64,000 nt of DNA from NCBI GenBank assembly GCA_029266425.1, contig JAQSWY010000009.1, positions 111,724 through 175,723 of the forward strand, given 5' to 3'. The notes under the pieces were generated by a model. It was not told the DNA's origin. It did no database searches and saw nothing but the letters and a program-made list of their open reading frames with translations. The position numbers and the translations under genes are program-made. The stretch comes from Xanthobacteraceae bacterium. Lineage in GTDB: Bacteria > Pseudomonadota > Alphaproteobacteria > Rhizobiales > Xanthobacteraceae. This document shows, one piece after another, positions 8,897 to 17,053 of the stretch. Each line of letters begins with the position of its first letter. The stretch's first letter is position 1.

Positions 8897-10636
8897 TCAG
8901 AAAATCGCGGGCTCGCCGACCGGGGCGCCGAACGAGGTCTTCAGGAAGTCGAAGTCGCAGCCCTCGTGCGCCTGGCCGATGTGGCGGGAGAACATCCAGC
9001 CATAGCCGCGCTCGAAGCGCGGCGGCAGCGGTGTGAGTTCCGCGCGGCGGCGGGCGAGCTCGTCCTCGCTTACCTGCATGTCGATGCGGCGGGCCTCGAC
9101 GTCGAGGGTGACGAGGTCGCCGGTCCTGAGCAGCGCCAGCGGCCCGCCGACATAGCTCTCCGGCGAGACGTGGAGGATGCAGGCCCCGTAGCTGGTGCCG
9201 CTCATCCGCGCATCGGAAATGCGCACCATGTCGCGCACGCCTTGCTTCACCAGCTTTTTCGGGATCGGCAACATGCCCCACTCCGGCATGCCCGGCCCGC
9301 CCTGCGGTCCGGCATTGCGCAGCACCAGCACATGGTCCGGGGTCACGTCGAGATCGTCGCTGTCGATCACCGCCTTCATCGCCGGATAATCGTCGAACAC
9401 CAGCGCCGGGCCGGTGTGCTTCACGAGGTGGGGAGCGCAGGCGCTCGGCTTGATGACGCAGCCTTCGGGCGCCAGATTGCCGCGCAGCACGGCGAGCGCG
9501 CCCTCGCGATAGATCGGATTGTCGAGCGGGCGGATGACGTCGTCATTGTGCACCTTCGCTCCGGCGATGTTCTCCGCAACCGTCTGCCCGGTCACGGTCA
9601 GCGCATCGAGGTGCAGCAGCTCGCCGAGCCGGCCCATCAGCGCCGGAAGGCCGCCGGCGAAGTAGAAATCTTCCATAAGGTAAGCATCGCCGCTCGGGCG
9701 GACATTGGCGAGCACCGGCACGATGCGGCTGGCGCGGTCGAAATCCTCGAGCCCGATGTCCGCGCCGGCACGCCGCGCCTGTGCGATCAGATGGATGATG
9801 GCATTGGTCGAGCAACCCATCGCCATGGCGACGGCAATGGCATTCTCGAAGGCGGCGCGGGTCTGGATGCGGGCCGGCACCAGGTCCTCCCACACCATCT
9901 CGACGATGCGCCGGCCGGATTCCGCGCTCATGCGGATATGGTTGGCGTCCGCCGCCGGAATGGAGGAGGCGCCGGGCAGCGTCATGCCGAGCGCCTCGGC
10001 GATCGCGGTCATGGTGCTGGCGGTACCCATGGTCATGCAGTGGCCATAGGAGCGGGCGATGCCTCCCTCGATCTCCCGCCACTCCGCCTCGCTGATATTG
10101 CCGGCGCGGCGCTCGTCCCAGAACTTCCAGGCGTCCGAGCCGGAGCCCAGCGTCTTGCCCTTCCAGTTGCCGCGCAGCATCGGCCCGGCCGGCACATAGA
10201 TGGACGGCAATCCGGCACTGGTGGCGCCCATCAGCAGCGCGGGCGTGCTCTTGTCGCAGCCGCCCAGCAGCACCACGCCGTCGACCGGGTGGGAGCGGAT
10301 CACCTCCTCCGCCTCCATCGCCAGCATGTTGCGATAGAGCATGGAGGTCGGCTTCAGGAAGGTCTCGGAGACCGAATGCACCGGCAGTTCCAGCGGGAAG
10401 CCGCCGGCCTGAAGGACGCCGCGCTTCACATCTTCGACCCGGTGCTTGAAGTGTGCGTGGCAGGGATTGAAGTCGGACCAGGTGTTGAGGATCGCGATCA
10501 CAGGCTTGCCGACCCAGTCCTCCGGCCCATAGCCCATCTGCATGGCGCGGGAACGATGGCCGAAGCCGCGCAGATCGTCGGGGGCCAGCCAGCGGGCGCT
10601 GCGCAACGTGTCGGGGCTTTTGCGGTCGGTCTTCAT
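8897..10636 (-). CDS. IlvD/Edd-family sugar-acid dehydratase
   Basis: 579 aa from the ATG at 10636. Fe-S ligand cysteines are visible in NPCHAHF, GGCDKSTPA and YGHCMTMGTAST. The length and the WSDFNPCHAHF segment fit the branch of aldonic-acid dehydratases (arabinonate/xylonate type) better than dihydroxy-acid dehydratase IlvD. It should dehydrate a sugar acid to a 2-keto-3-deoxy acid. The aldolase start lies 17 bp after this stop, so the pair is cotranscribed; a binding protein of a carboxylate importer precedes it. The precise sugar acid is not determinable here. Confidence 0.88.
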   Translation of the reverse strand: MKTDRKSPDTLRSARWLAPDDLRGFGHRSRAMQMGYGPEDWVGKPVIAILNTWSDFNPCHAHFKHRVEDVKRGVLQAGGFPLELPVHSVSETFLKPTSMLYRNMLAMEAEEVIRSHPVDGVVLLGGCDKSTPALLMGATSAGLPSIYVPAGPMLRGNWKGKTLGSGSDAWKFWDERRAGNISEAEWREIEGGIARSYGHCMTMGTASTMTAIAEALGMTLPGASSIPAADANHIRMSAESGRRIVEMVWEDLVPARIQTRAAFENAIAVAMAMGCSTNAIIHLIAQARRAGADIGLEDFDRASRIVPVLANVRPSGDAYLMEDFYFAGGLPALMGRLGELLHLDALTVTGQTVAENIAGAKVHNDDVIRPLDNPIYREGALAVLRGNLAPEGCVIKPSACAPHLVKHTGPALVFDDYPAMKAVIDSDDLDVTPDHVLVLRNAGPQGGPGMPEWGMLPIPKKLVKQGVRDMVRISDARMSGTSYGACILHVSPESYVGGPLALLRTGDLVTLDVEARRIDMQVSEDELARRRAELTPLPPRFERGYGWMFSRHIGQAHEGCDFDFLKTSFGAPVGEPAIF

Positions 10637-10721
10637 GGCGGTCTCGATAATACGCGGGCGGCGACAAGCGGGCGGCGCAAAGCGGACGGCGTCTTGCTGC
10701 CGCCCGCTCACTATAAACCTG

Positions 10722-11696
10722 TCACTGGGTGGCGATATCGCCGGCCTTCACCACCGCGCGCCAGCGCGCTTCTTCCGCGGCCTGGAACTTGGCGAATTCC
10801 TCCGGCGTGTTGGCGACCACCTCGAAGCCGATATCGTTGAACTTGGTCTTGGTCGCCGGGTCCGACAGCGCGGCGGTGAGCGCCTGCGAGAGCTTGGCCT
10901 TGACGTCGGCCGGCAGCCCCTTCGGCGCCGCGGCGGCCTGCCAGGAATAGACCACGAGATCGTTGATGCCGGCCTCCTTCATGGTCGGCACGTCGGGGAA
11001 AACCGGGTGGCGCTGCTCGGCGGTGACGCCCAGGATCTTCAGCTTGCCGGCCTTGATGTGGTTGGCGACGGCGCCGAGATTCTGGAAGGAGACGTCGGCG
11101 TGGCCGCCGATGAGATCGGCGATGGCCGGGCCGCCGCCCTTATAGGGAACGTGGATGCCGGTGGTGCCGCTCTTCTGCCAGAACAGCGCGGCGGTCAGAT
11201 GGTCCGAGGAGCCGGCGCCGGACGAGGCGAAGGTCACCTTGTTCGGGTTCTTCTTCAGATACTCGACCAGCTCCGCCACGTTGTTCGTCGGGAAGTTCGG
11301 ATTGGCGACCAGCACGTTCGGGGTGCGCACCGCTACGGTGAGCAGGTCGAAATCCTTGCCCGGATCATAGCCGAGCTTGGCATAGAGCGCAGGATTGATG
11401 GCGTAGACGCCGATCGAGCCGACGAGCAGCGTATACCCATCGGCCTTCTCGTTCTTCACATGGGCGGCGCCGGCCCCGCCATTGGCGCCGGGGCGGTTGT
11501 CGATGACGACCGGCTGGCCGAGCACTTCCTGCATCTTCGGCGCGAGGAATCGGGCCGTGCTGTCCGAGGCGCCGCCGGGCGGGAACGGCACCACGACGGT
11601 GACGGTCCGCTCCGGATAGGCGAGGGCAGGTGTAACGGCGGGGAGCGTGGCGAATGCCGCCAGCATGGCGAGCGAGGCGATCTTCAAGCGGGGCAT
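10722..11696 (-). CDS. TctC/Bug-type tricarboxylate-transporter binding protein
   Basis: 324 aa, ATG at 11696 preceded by an excellent AGGAGGAAAC ribosome site. A signal peptide ends at TPALAYPER near residue 25. Family hallmarks are VPFPPGGASDSTAR, VVIDNRPGANG and VPYKGGGPAI. Such proteins deliver a carboxylated ligand to a TctAB permease, but no tctA/tctB lies in the window, so this is an orphan like many Bug proteins. Its place at the head of the dehydratase-aldolase operon suggests it binds the sugar acid those enzymes use. Confidence 0.92.
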   Translation of the reverse strand: MPRLKIASLAMLAAFATLPAVTPALAYPERTVTVVVPFPPGGASDSTARFLAPKMQEVLGQPVVIDNRPGANGGAGAAHVKNEKADGYTLLVGSIGVYAINPALYAKLGYDPGKDFDLLTVAVRTPNVLVANPNFPTNNVAELVEYLKKNPNKVTFASSGAGSSDHLTAALFWQKSGTTGIHVPYKGGGPAIADLIGGHADVSFQNLGAVANHIKAGKLKILGVTAEQRHPVFPDVPTMKEAGINDLVVYSWQAAAAPKGLPADVKAKLSQALTAALSDPATKTKFNDIGFEVVANTPEEFAKFQAAEEARWRAVVKAGDIATQ

Positions 11697-11817
11697 GTTT
11701 CCTCCTGTGACATGGCGTGGACGCGCATGGCGGAGGAGCCAGCCGCCGCAGCGGCGGGGCCTCGTCTCCTCCCTTATCACCCCGTCTGTGCGGGGCTTCG
11801 TTTGATCGACTAGAGCG

Positions 11818-11829
11818 CTAATGCATTAG
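11818..11829. promoter_or_regulatory. 12-bp perfect palindrome, candidate GntR operator
   Basis: CTAATGCATTAG is a perfect palindrome in the divergent gap between the binding-protein gene (start 11696) and the FCD regulator (start 11864). The position, 34 bp upstream of the regulator, fits an autoregulatory operator that also controls the catabolic operon. Confidence 0.45.
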
Positions 11830-11863
11830 TGAAGTCAAGCGCGGTCTCGTATAGGATGACCTC

Positions 11864-12565
11864 ATGGATATCGCCGCTGTCCCGTCCCGCCCGCCGCGGG
11901 ATCCCTATCGCCACGCCGCGCCGCAGGTCTTCGACTATCTGCGCGAGCGCATCATCGGGCTGGAGATGCCGCCCGGCACGCTGATCGCGCGCGCGGAGCT
12001 GCAGAAGCTGTTCGGCTTCTCCTCGACCCCGGTGCGCGACGCCTTGCTGCGCCTGCAGGAGGAATCGCTGGTGGAGATCTTCCCCCAGCACGCCACTGTG
12101 GTGAGCCCGATCGACCTCAAGCTCGCCCGCCAGGCGCAGTTCCTGAGACGTTCGATCGAGCAGGAGGCCGTGCGCACCATTGCCTCGACGGCAGAGCGCG
12201 CGGCGGTGGTGGACCGGCTGGAGACCGCCATCGAGGTGCAGCAGGCGCTGCTCGCGCGCGGCGACCTCGAGGCCTTCCATGCCGCCGACCGCGACTTCCA
12301 CCGCATCTTCTTCGAGGCGGCGGGCGTTCCGGACCTCTGGGTGATGGTGCGCCGCCATGCCGGCCATATCGACCGCATCCGCCGCCTGCATCTGCCGATG
12401 CCCGGCAAGGCCGAGCAGGTGATCGCCGACCACCGTGCCATCGTGAAGGGGATCGCGTCCGGCGACCCGGCCCTTGCGCAGGCGGCGCTGCGCGAGCACC
12501 TGTCGAAGTCGCTGGCATTCACGCCGGACCTGCGGGCGCGCTGGCCGGACTATTTCCGCGATTGA
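11864..12565 (+). CDS. GntR-family (FCD) transcriptional regulator
   Basis: 233 aa. The N-terminal winged helix-turn-helix runs over about residues 20-85 (FSSTPVRDALLRLQEESLV is the recognition region). A C-terminal all-helical FCD domain has metal-ligand-like residues in DRDFHRIFFEAAG, RRHAGHID and ADHRAIV. FCD regulators sense small organic acids. It is divergent from the sugar-acid operon and is its likely repressor, with a perfect 12-bp palindrome in the shared promoter region. Confidence 0.92.
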   Translation: MDIAAVPSRPPRDPYRHAAPQVFDYLRERIIGLEMPPGTLIARAELQKLFGFSSTPVRDALLRLQEESLVEIFPQHATVVSPIDLKLARQAQFLRRSIEQEAVRTIASTAERAAVVDRLETAIEVQQALLARGDLEAFHAADRDFHRIFFEAAGVPDLWVMVRRHAGHIDRIRRLHLPMPGKAEQVIADHRAIVKGIASGDPALAQAALREHLSKSLAFTPDLRARWPDYFRD

Positions 12566-12640
12566 ACCGGGAACTCTCCCTATATAATTGCGTCATCGCA
12601 CTATCCCGTGGCGCGTGCGCCCTCCGCCGGACTGGAAAGC

Positions 12641-13471
12641 ATGCCGTTCGACGCTGATCGCAGCACGCATGACGAAAGCACCGAGGCGTGGCACGCCTTG
12701 CTCGCTGCTCGCCGGCGCGGCAGCGTGGCGTCGCTTCCCGCGGACAGCCTGTTCGGCCCGCTGCTGCATGTCCCGCGCGATCGCTCTTATGTGATCGCCC
12801 AACTCGGCCAGTCGCTGGACGGGCGCATCGCCAACGGCTCCGGCGAATCCCGCTACATCAATTGCCCGCACGGCATCACCCATCTTCACCGGCTGCGGGC
12901 GCTGGTCGATGCGGTGCTGATCGGCGCCTCGACCGCGATCGCTGACGATCCGCGGCTCGATGTCCGCCATGTCGAGGGCGATAATCCGGCCCGCGTGGTG
13001 CTTGACCCGCGCGGACGGGTGCCGGCGGGCCTGCGCCTGTTCCGCGACGACGGCGCCCGGCGCATCGCCGTGGTCGGCGAAGAGGCGACAGTCGACCTGC
13101 CGCAAGGCGTCGAGGTGCTGCGGCTGCGGTGCGAGGAAACCGGTTTCGCTCCCGCCGACGTGGTCGCGGGGCTGCATGCGGCGGGGCTGAGGCGTCTTCT
13201 GGTGGAAGGCGGCTCGCGCACCGTCTCGCGCTTCCTCGATGCCGGCGCGCTCGACCGGCTGCATCTCATCGTCGCGCCGCTCCTGCTCGGCGACGGCCCG
13301 GCCGGGATCAGCCTTCAGACGCCGCGCGCGCTCTCAGACTGCGTGCGCCCGCCGACCCGGGTCTATCGCGTCGGCGGCGATGTGCTGTTCGATTGCGACC
13401 TCGCGCCCATCTCCGCCTTAGAGCCCTATCCGCTCGGATGGAATCATCCGAGCGACAAGTTAGTGCTCTAA
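12641..13471 (+). CDS. RibD C-terminal-type pyrimidine reductase domain protein
   Basis: 276 aa from the ATG at 12641 (a GTG at 12608 would add 11 residues). The reductase domain starts near residue 60: QSLDGRIA, the IGASTAIADDPRL block and LLVEGGSRTVSRFLDAG are standard RibD_C / dihydrofolate-reductase-fold signatures. There is no deaminase domain, so it is not a full RibD. The last about 14 residues are encoded by repeat R1 copy A, and the stop TAA lies inside that repeat. It converges on a methyltransferase, glycosyltransferase, PTPS-like and MDR gene set and may act with them on a pterin- or pyrimidine-like substrate. Confidence 0.85.
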   Translation: MPFDADRSTHDESTEAWHALLAARRRGSVASLPADSLFGPLLHVPRDRSYVIAQLGQSLDGRIANGSGESRYINCPHGITHLHRLRALVDAVLIGASTAIADDPRLDVRHVEGDNPARVVLDPRGRVPAGLRLFRDDGARRIAVVGEEATVDLPQGVEVLRLRCEETGFAPADVVAGLHAAGLRRLLVEGGSRTVSRFLDAGALDRLHLIVAPLLLGDGPAGISLQTPRALSDCVRPPTRVYRVGGDVLFDCDLAPISALEPYPLGWNHPSDKLVL

Positions 13472-13533
13472 ATTCAATGAGCTGGAGCATGTTCTTATCG
13501 CAAAAGTCTTTCAACTTTTGCGGAACATGCTCT
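13431..13533. repeat. R1 two-hairpin repeat, copy A
   Basis: Hairpin 1 has 10-bp arms CGCTCGGATG / CATCCGAGCG around a GAAT loop (13431-13454). Hairpin 2 has outer arms GAGCATGTTC (13485-13494) and GAACATGCTC (13523-13532) plus an inner 8-bp stem GCAAAAGT / ACTTTTGC. The element overlaps the stops of both convergent genes (RibD-like TAA at 13469-13471; methyltransferase TAG at 13532-13534). Confidence 0.9.
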
Positions 13534-14344
13534 AGCGCGGCAGCGCGAGCAGGTCGACATGGCCCACCCGCACCTCGAGTGAGTCCCCGGCCGCTTCGAC
13601 TTCGCGGCGTCGTGCCCAGCGCAGCAGATCGGCCTCATCGATGAGTCGGGTCTCGCGCACTGCCTCGACCCAGCTCTCCAGCAAGGCGGCGCGCAACTCC
13701 GGCTGGTCGTCGCCGACGCGCCAGTCGGCGGGTGCCAGCGTCACCTCGTAGCCTCCAGCCTCGAAGTGCCGCACCGCCGCCTCGGCAGCATTGGTGCCGA
13801 GCGAAGGCCCGAACCCCTTGTCGCCCTGCATATGATGGCGAAATGCGGCGAACACGGCTTCGTCCAGCGGATCGTCCGGCAGACACGCCATGCGGCCGTC
13901 GACGGTGAGCGCGGCATGGATGGCCGCGCCCTTCGCCGCGCGGGCGAGCCTCACGATGAAATCCGTGCTGACGAGATCGAGCAGCGCCGACATGGTGACG
14001 AGATCGGCCGCGGCGAGGGCATCTTGCCATCCCGGCTGCGCGAGATCGTGGAGCACGGTTCGCACCGCAAGCGGCCGGCCGTCACGATCGCGCAGCATAC
14101 CCGCCGAACCCTGCGCGGATGCCAGCAGCAGCGGATCATTGTCCACCAATAGCCAGTTCTGCGGCCCCGGCAGTAGCGGCGCCAACGCGCGGACATTGGC
14201 GCCCGATCCGGTACCGAGATCGATGATGGCGAGGCTCTCCCGGCCGGCAAGCGCGCCAGCGAGCTGGTCGAGCAGGCCGGCATTGCGAGCCGTGCGATCG
14301 GCCGGCTCGCGCAAGGCCAGCCAGGAGGCGGAGAAGCCGCTCAA
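13532..14344 (-). CDS. Class I SAM-dependent methyltransferase
   Basis: 270 aa if translation begins at the TTG at 14344, which overlaps the TGA of the upstream glycosyltransferase; no ATG lies nearby. Motif I of class I methyltransferases is clear (IDLGTGSGAN, about residues 41-50), followed by an acidic LLVDND segment (motif II) and DLVTMSALLDLVS. The acceptor is unknown. The overlap with the glycosyltransferase implies coupled translation and a shared pathway, perhaps methylating the glycosylated product. Its stop codon touches repeat R1 copy A. Confidence 0.82.
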   Translation of the reverse strand: MSGFSASWLALREPADRTARNAGLLDQLAGALAGRESLAIIDLGTGSGANVRALAPLLPGPQNWLLVDNDPLLLASAQGSAGMLRDRDGRPLAVRTVLHDLAQPGWQDALAAADLVTMSALLDLVSTDFIVRLARAAKGAAIHAALTVDGRMACLPDDPLDEAVFAAFRHHMQGDKGFGPSLGTNAAEAAVRHFEAGGYEVTLAPADWRVGDDQPELRAALLESWVEAVRETRLIDEADLLRWARRREVEAAGDSLEVRVGHVDLLALPR

Positions 14345-15468
14345 AATGCCTCCGCCCGTGCGATCTCGATGGCGTCCGTGACCCGTCGGGCGGTGTCGGC
14401 CCAACTCGGCAGCAGCGGTGCCGCGGCCCGTGCCGCCTCCGCGCGCCGGGCCCGGTGCGCCGGATCGCTGATGAGGGCGGCGAGCACCGCCGCCAGTGCC
14501 TGCGGATGGCCGGGCGGCACCAGTTCGCCGGCCGTGCCGATGGTCTCGGGAATCGCGCCGCCGGTGGTGCCGACCACCGGCAGGCCGCGGGCGATGGCTT
14601 CCGCATAGGCCATGCCATAGCCCTCATAGTGCGAGGCGAGGACGAAGACGTCGGCGCCGTCATAGAGCGCGTCGAGCTCGGCATGGCCGAGCGGCCCATG
14701 AAGGAAGACGCGCTCCGACAGTGCGTAGCGATGGATGGCGGCGACGATTTCCGCCGTGTGGGCCGGATCGAGGCCGGGATCGCCGACGAGGTCGAGCCAC
14801 CAGTCGAGCGCGCGCAACTCTTCGAGCGCGGAGAGCAGGTCGAGATGGCCCTTGCGCGGGATCAGCGAGCCGACCGCGATCAGCTGCACGCCCGGGCCGC
14901 CGGAGCCGCGCGCGAAGGTGGCCGGATCGGTGCCCGGCACGGCGACGACGATGCGCGTCGGCGCCGCCTCGAAATCCTCCACCAGCAGCGATGCGGTGGC
15001 CGGGCTGGTGACGACGATGCGTGTGGCATGAGCGAGTGCGGTCCATTCGCTGGCCCGCAGCGCCGCCGCGCGCTCGGCCGCGATCCCCGTCTCGTGGGCG
15101 AGCGGATGGTGCACCAGCGCGATAAGCGGCCCGCGCGCGGCCAGTTGGGCAGCTTCACGGTCCATGACGCCGAAGGCGAGGCCGTCGATCATCAGCGGCG
15201 TGCCCAGGGGCAGCGCGGTGAGCGCCGCCAGCGTCTCCTCGCGCTCGCTCTCGGATGGGTAGGGAAAGCCGCCAGCCAGGGGAACGTATTCGACCTCCCA
15301 GCCGAGCGCGCGGAGCTCGGCGATCAGCCGGCGATCATAGCCATAGCCGCCGGTCGGCGCGTTGATGTCTCCGGGAATGGCGAAGGCGAGCTTCCGCCCT
15401 GCCGCGTCGGCGAAGCGCTGCTCAGCCAAGATCGGCCTCGTACCAGGCTCGGGCGACATGGCTCTCAT
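14341..15468 (-). CDS. Family 4 glycosyltransferase
   Basis: Up to 375 aa, GT-B fold. The N-terminal domain begins [20 protein letters not shown] (acceptor side). The C-terminal domain has GSLIPRKGH, the donor-binding [21 protein letters not shown] block with the E-x7-E pattern, and GGAIPET. The start is ambiguous: ATG at 15468 or 15459 would overlap the PTPS-like gene by nearly 50 bp, while an in-frame TTG near the PTPS-like stop would give a tighter fit. It overlaps the methyltransferase at its 3' end. It should move a nucleotide-activated sugar onto the product of this cluster. Confidence 0.87.
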   Translation of the reverse strand: MRAMSPEPGTRPILAEQRFADAAGRKLAFAIPGDINAPTGGYGYDRRLIAELRALGWEVEYVPLAGGFPYPSESEREETLAALTALPLGTPLMIDGLAFGVMDREAAQLAARGPLIALVHHPLAHETGIAAERAAALRASEWTALAHATRIVVTSPATASLLVEDFEAAPTRIVVAVPGTDPATFARGSGGPGVQLIAVGSLIPRKGHLDLLSALEELRALDWWLDLVGDPGLDPAHTAEIVAAIHRYALSERVFLHGPLGHAELDALYDGADVFVLASHYEGYGMAYAEAIARGLPVVGTTGGAIPETIGTAGELVPPGHPQALAAVLAALISDPAHRARRAEAARAAAPLLPSWADTARRVTDAIEIARAEAF

Positions 15469-15841
15469 GGAGCGCCACCTTCAGCCGGGTCACTCGCCGT
15501 CCGCCTTCGCCGAGCTTGCCCGCGGCGATGGCGGCAGCGATCTCCTGATAAATATGCCGGGCGAGGAATTCCGTCGTGGTGTTGCGCCCAGCAAATTGCG
15601 GAATCTCATCAAGATTCCGGTAGTTGAGCGGCGCCAGCGTCGCCTTGAGCGCCTCGAGCGCAAGGCCGATATCGACGACGATGCCGTCCTCATCGAGCTC
15701 CGGCCGGAAGAAGGCGACATCGACCACGAAGGTCGCGCCGTGCAGCGCCTGCGCCGGGCCGAACACGGCGCCGCGGAACGAATGGGCGATCATGATGTGG
15801 TCGCGGACTTCGACGGCGAACATCGGCACCTCGTGCTTCAA
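15422..15841 (-). CDS. PTPS/QueD-fold protein lacking canonical catalytic residues
   Basis: 139 aa, the usual length for 6-carboxytetrahydropterin / 6-pyruvoyltetrahydropterin synthases. Compared with E. coli QueD as I recall it, zinc ligands His-20 and His-34 are kept but the third is Ala-36 (LHGA instead of LHGH). The catalytic Cys is Ala-30, and the LDHH dyad reads LNYR (Asn-73, Tyr-74). The pterin-anchoring Glu is retained (Glu-126 in LHESHV). Fold and pterin binding therefore look preserved while the classical chemistry does not. It could be a retasked enzyme or a carrier protein. It is the second gene of a tightly packed operon that starts with the MDR dehydrogenase. Confidence 0.8.
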   Translation of the reverse strand: MKHEVPMFAVEVRDHIMIAHSFRGAVFGPAQALHGATFVVDVAFFRPELDEDGIVVDIGLALEALKATLAPLNYRNLDEIPQFAGRNTTTEFLARHIYQEIAAAIAAGKLGEGGRRVTRLKVALHESHVARAWYEADLG

Positions 15842-15844
15842 GGG

Positions 15845-16807
15845 TTACGCGCCGCCATCATAGGCGATCAGCGGGCAGGGATCAGGCCCGGCGAGCATGC
15901 CTGCCATGCGTGCCGGCAGTGTGGTGAACGGCACGGGCTTCGAGAGCAGCGCGTCGAGCGCCGGATCGCGCAGCAGTTCCAGTGCTTTGGCGAGACGACG
16001 GCGATGCGGCCAGCGCGGCCGGCGGCCAGTGGAGACCCGCCCGACCTGGCTGGAGATCAGCCGCAGCCGCAACGCGTGGAAGGCGCCGCCGAGCGGCGCC
16101 GCGACCATGCCTTCGCCATACCAGCTCAGCTCCACCACGCTCGCCTCGTCGCCGGCGCAGGCGAGAGCGGTCGCGAGCCCTGCCGCCGAGGCGCTGGCGT
16201 GCAACACCACGTCGGCACCCTGCGGCGCCGCGTCCGGGAGCGCGAAGCCGACGCCGAGCGCGCGGGCCAGCGCCGCGCGGGCCGGGTCGAGGTCGATCAG
16301 CGTGGTCTCGGTGCCCGGCATCCGGCCCGCCAGAAAGGCAACGAGCGACCCCACAGTGCCGGCGCCCACCACCACGATGCGATCGCCCGGCCCGGCGCCG
16401 GAATCCCACAGCGCGTTAAGCGCGGTCTCCATGTTCGCGGCCAGCACCGCGCGCGCCGGCGGCACGCCGTCGGGTACCGGCAGTACGGCATCCGTCCGGA
16501 GTTTGAAGTGGTCCTGGTGCGGGTGCAGGGCGAAGACGACCTCGCCCGATCCGGCGACGCAACCGACTGCCGCATAGCCGTACTTCACCGGAAACGGAAA
16601 ATCGCCCCCCTGCATGGGCGCGCGCATGCGCCCGAACTCGCTTGCCGGGACCCGCCCCTCGAACACCAGCCGCTCGGTGCCGCGGCTGATGCCGCTGTAC
16701 AGGGTCTCGACCAGCACCTCGCCCGTCCCCGGTGGCGCCAGCGTCTCCGAGCGCAGTTCGCCCTCGCCGGCGGCGATGGTCCAGAAGGCACGGGCTTCAA
16801 GCGTCAT
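15845..16807 (-). CDS. MDR-family (zinc alcohol dehydrogenase-like) oxidoreductase
   Basis: 320 aa. The medium-chain dehydrogenase fold is recognisable: a GroES-like N-terminal domain and a Rossmann core with VVVGAGTVGSLVA near residue 150. Where zinc alcohol dehydrogenases have GICGTD, this protein has YSGISRGTE, so the catalytic-zinc cysteine is absent, a pattern shared with BchC-like proteins. The stop lies only 3 bp from the PTPS-like start. It is the first gene of the four-gene operon. It probably oxidises or reduces an intermediate using NAD(P)(H). Confidence 0.82.
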   Translation of the reverse strand: MTLEARAFWTIAAGEGELRSETLAPPGTGEVLVETLYSGISRGTERLVFEGRVPASEFGRMRAPMQGGDFPFPVKYGYAAVGCVAGSGEVVFALHPHQDHFKLRTDAVLPVPDGVPPARAVLAANMETALNALWDSGAGPGDRIVVVGAGTVGSLVAFLAGRMPGTETTLIDLDPARAALARALGVGFALPDAAPQGADVVLHASASAAGLATALACAGDEASVVELSWYGEGMVAAPLGGAFHALRLRLISSQVGRVSTGRRPRWPHRRRLAKALELLRDPALDALLSKPVPFTTLPARMAGMLAGPDPCPLIAYDGGA

Positions 16808-16927
16808 CGTCGCGCAGTCCTTCGGTTCAAGCGGGCGTCATTGGCGCCCGTGGCTGCAATGTCGTAAGGAAACCCACCTGGCGGCCGGATTCCGCCGTAT
16901 TGCCCGTCTTTGAATCGAGCGCCCTTC

Positions 16928-17030
16928 CGTTCGGACGGGACTCATCCGAACGTCGAGAAAAGTGCTCTGAAGTCAAAACTCTAGAGCATGTTCCGAGTGC
17001 AAGGGTCATTCAACTTTTGCGGAACATGCC
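16928..17030. repeat. R1 two-hairpin repeat, copy B
   Basis: Hairpin 1 arms are CGTTCGGA (16928-16935) and TCCGAACG (16945-16952). Hairpin 2 outer arms are GAGCATGTTCC (16984-16994) and GGAACATGC (17021-17029); the inner stem is degenerate compared with copy A. It has the same orientation as copies A and C and ends 23 bp before the opgH start. Confidence 0.85.
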
Positions 17031-17053
17031 CTTCGCAACCGGGTTCCCTTCCT

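Noticed and set aside
12641..13471. RibD-like gene as part of ordinary riboflavin synthesis
   Set aside because: It lacks the deaminase domain and has no ribB/ribE/ribH neighbours; it sits instead with a glycosyltransferase and PTPS-like gene set.
16988..17053. Extension of opgH through repeat R1 copy B
   Set aside because: The extra residues are repeat-derived; the ATG at 17054 gives a normal OpgH N terminus.
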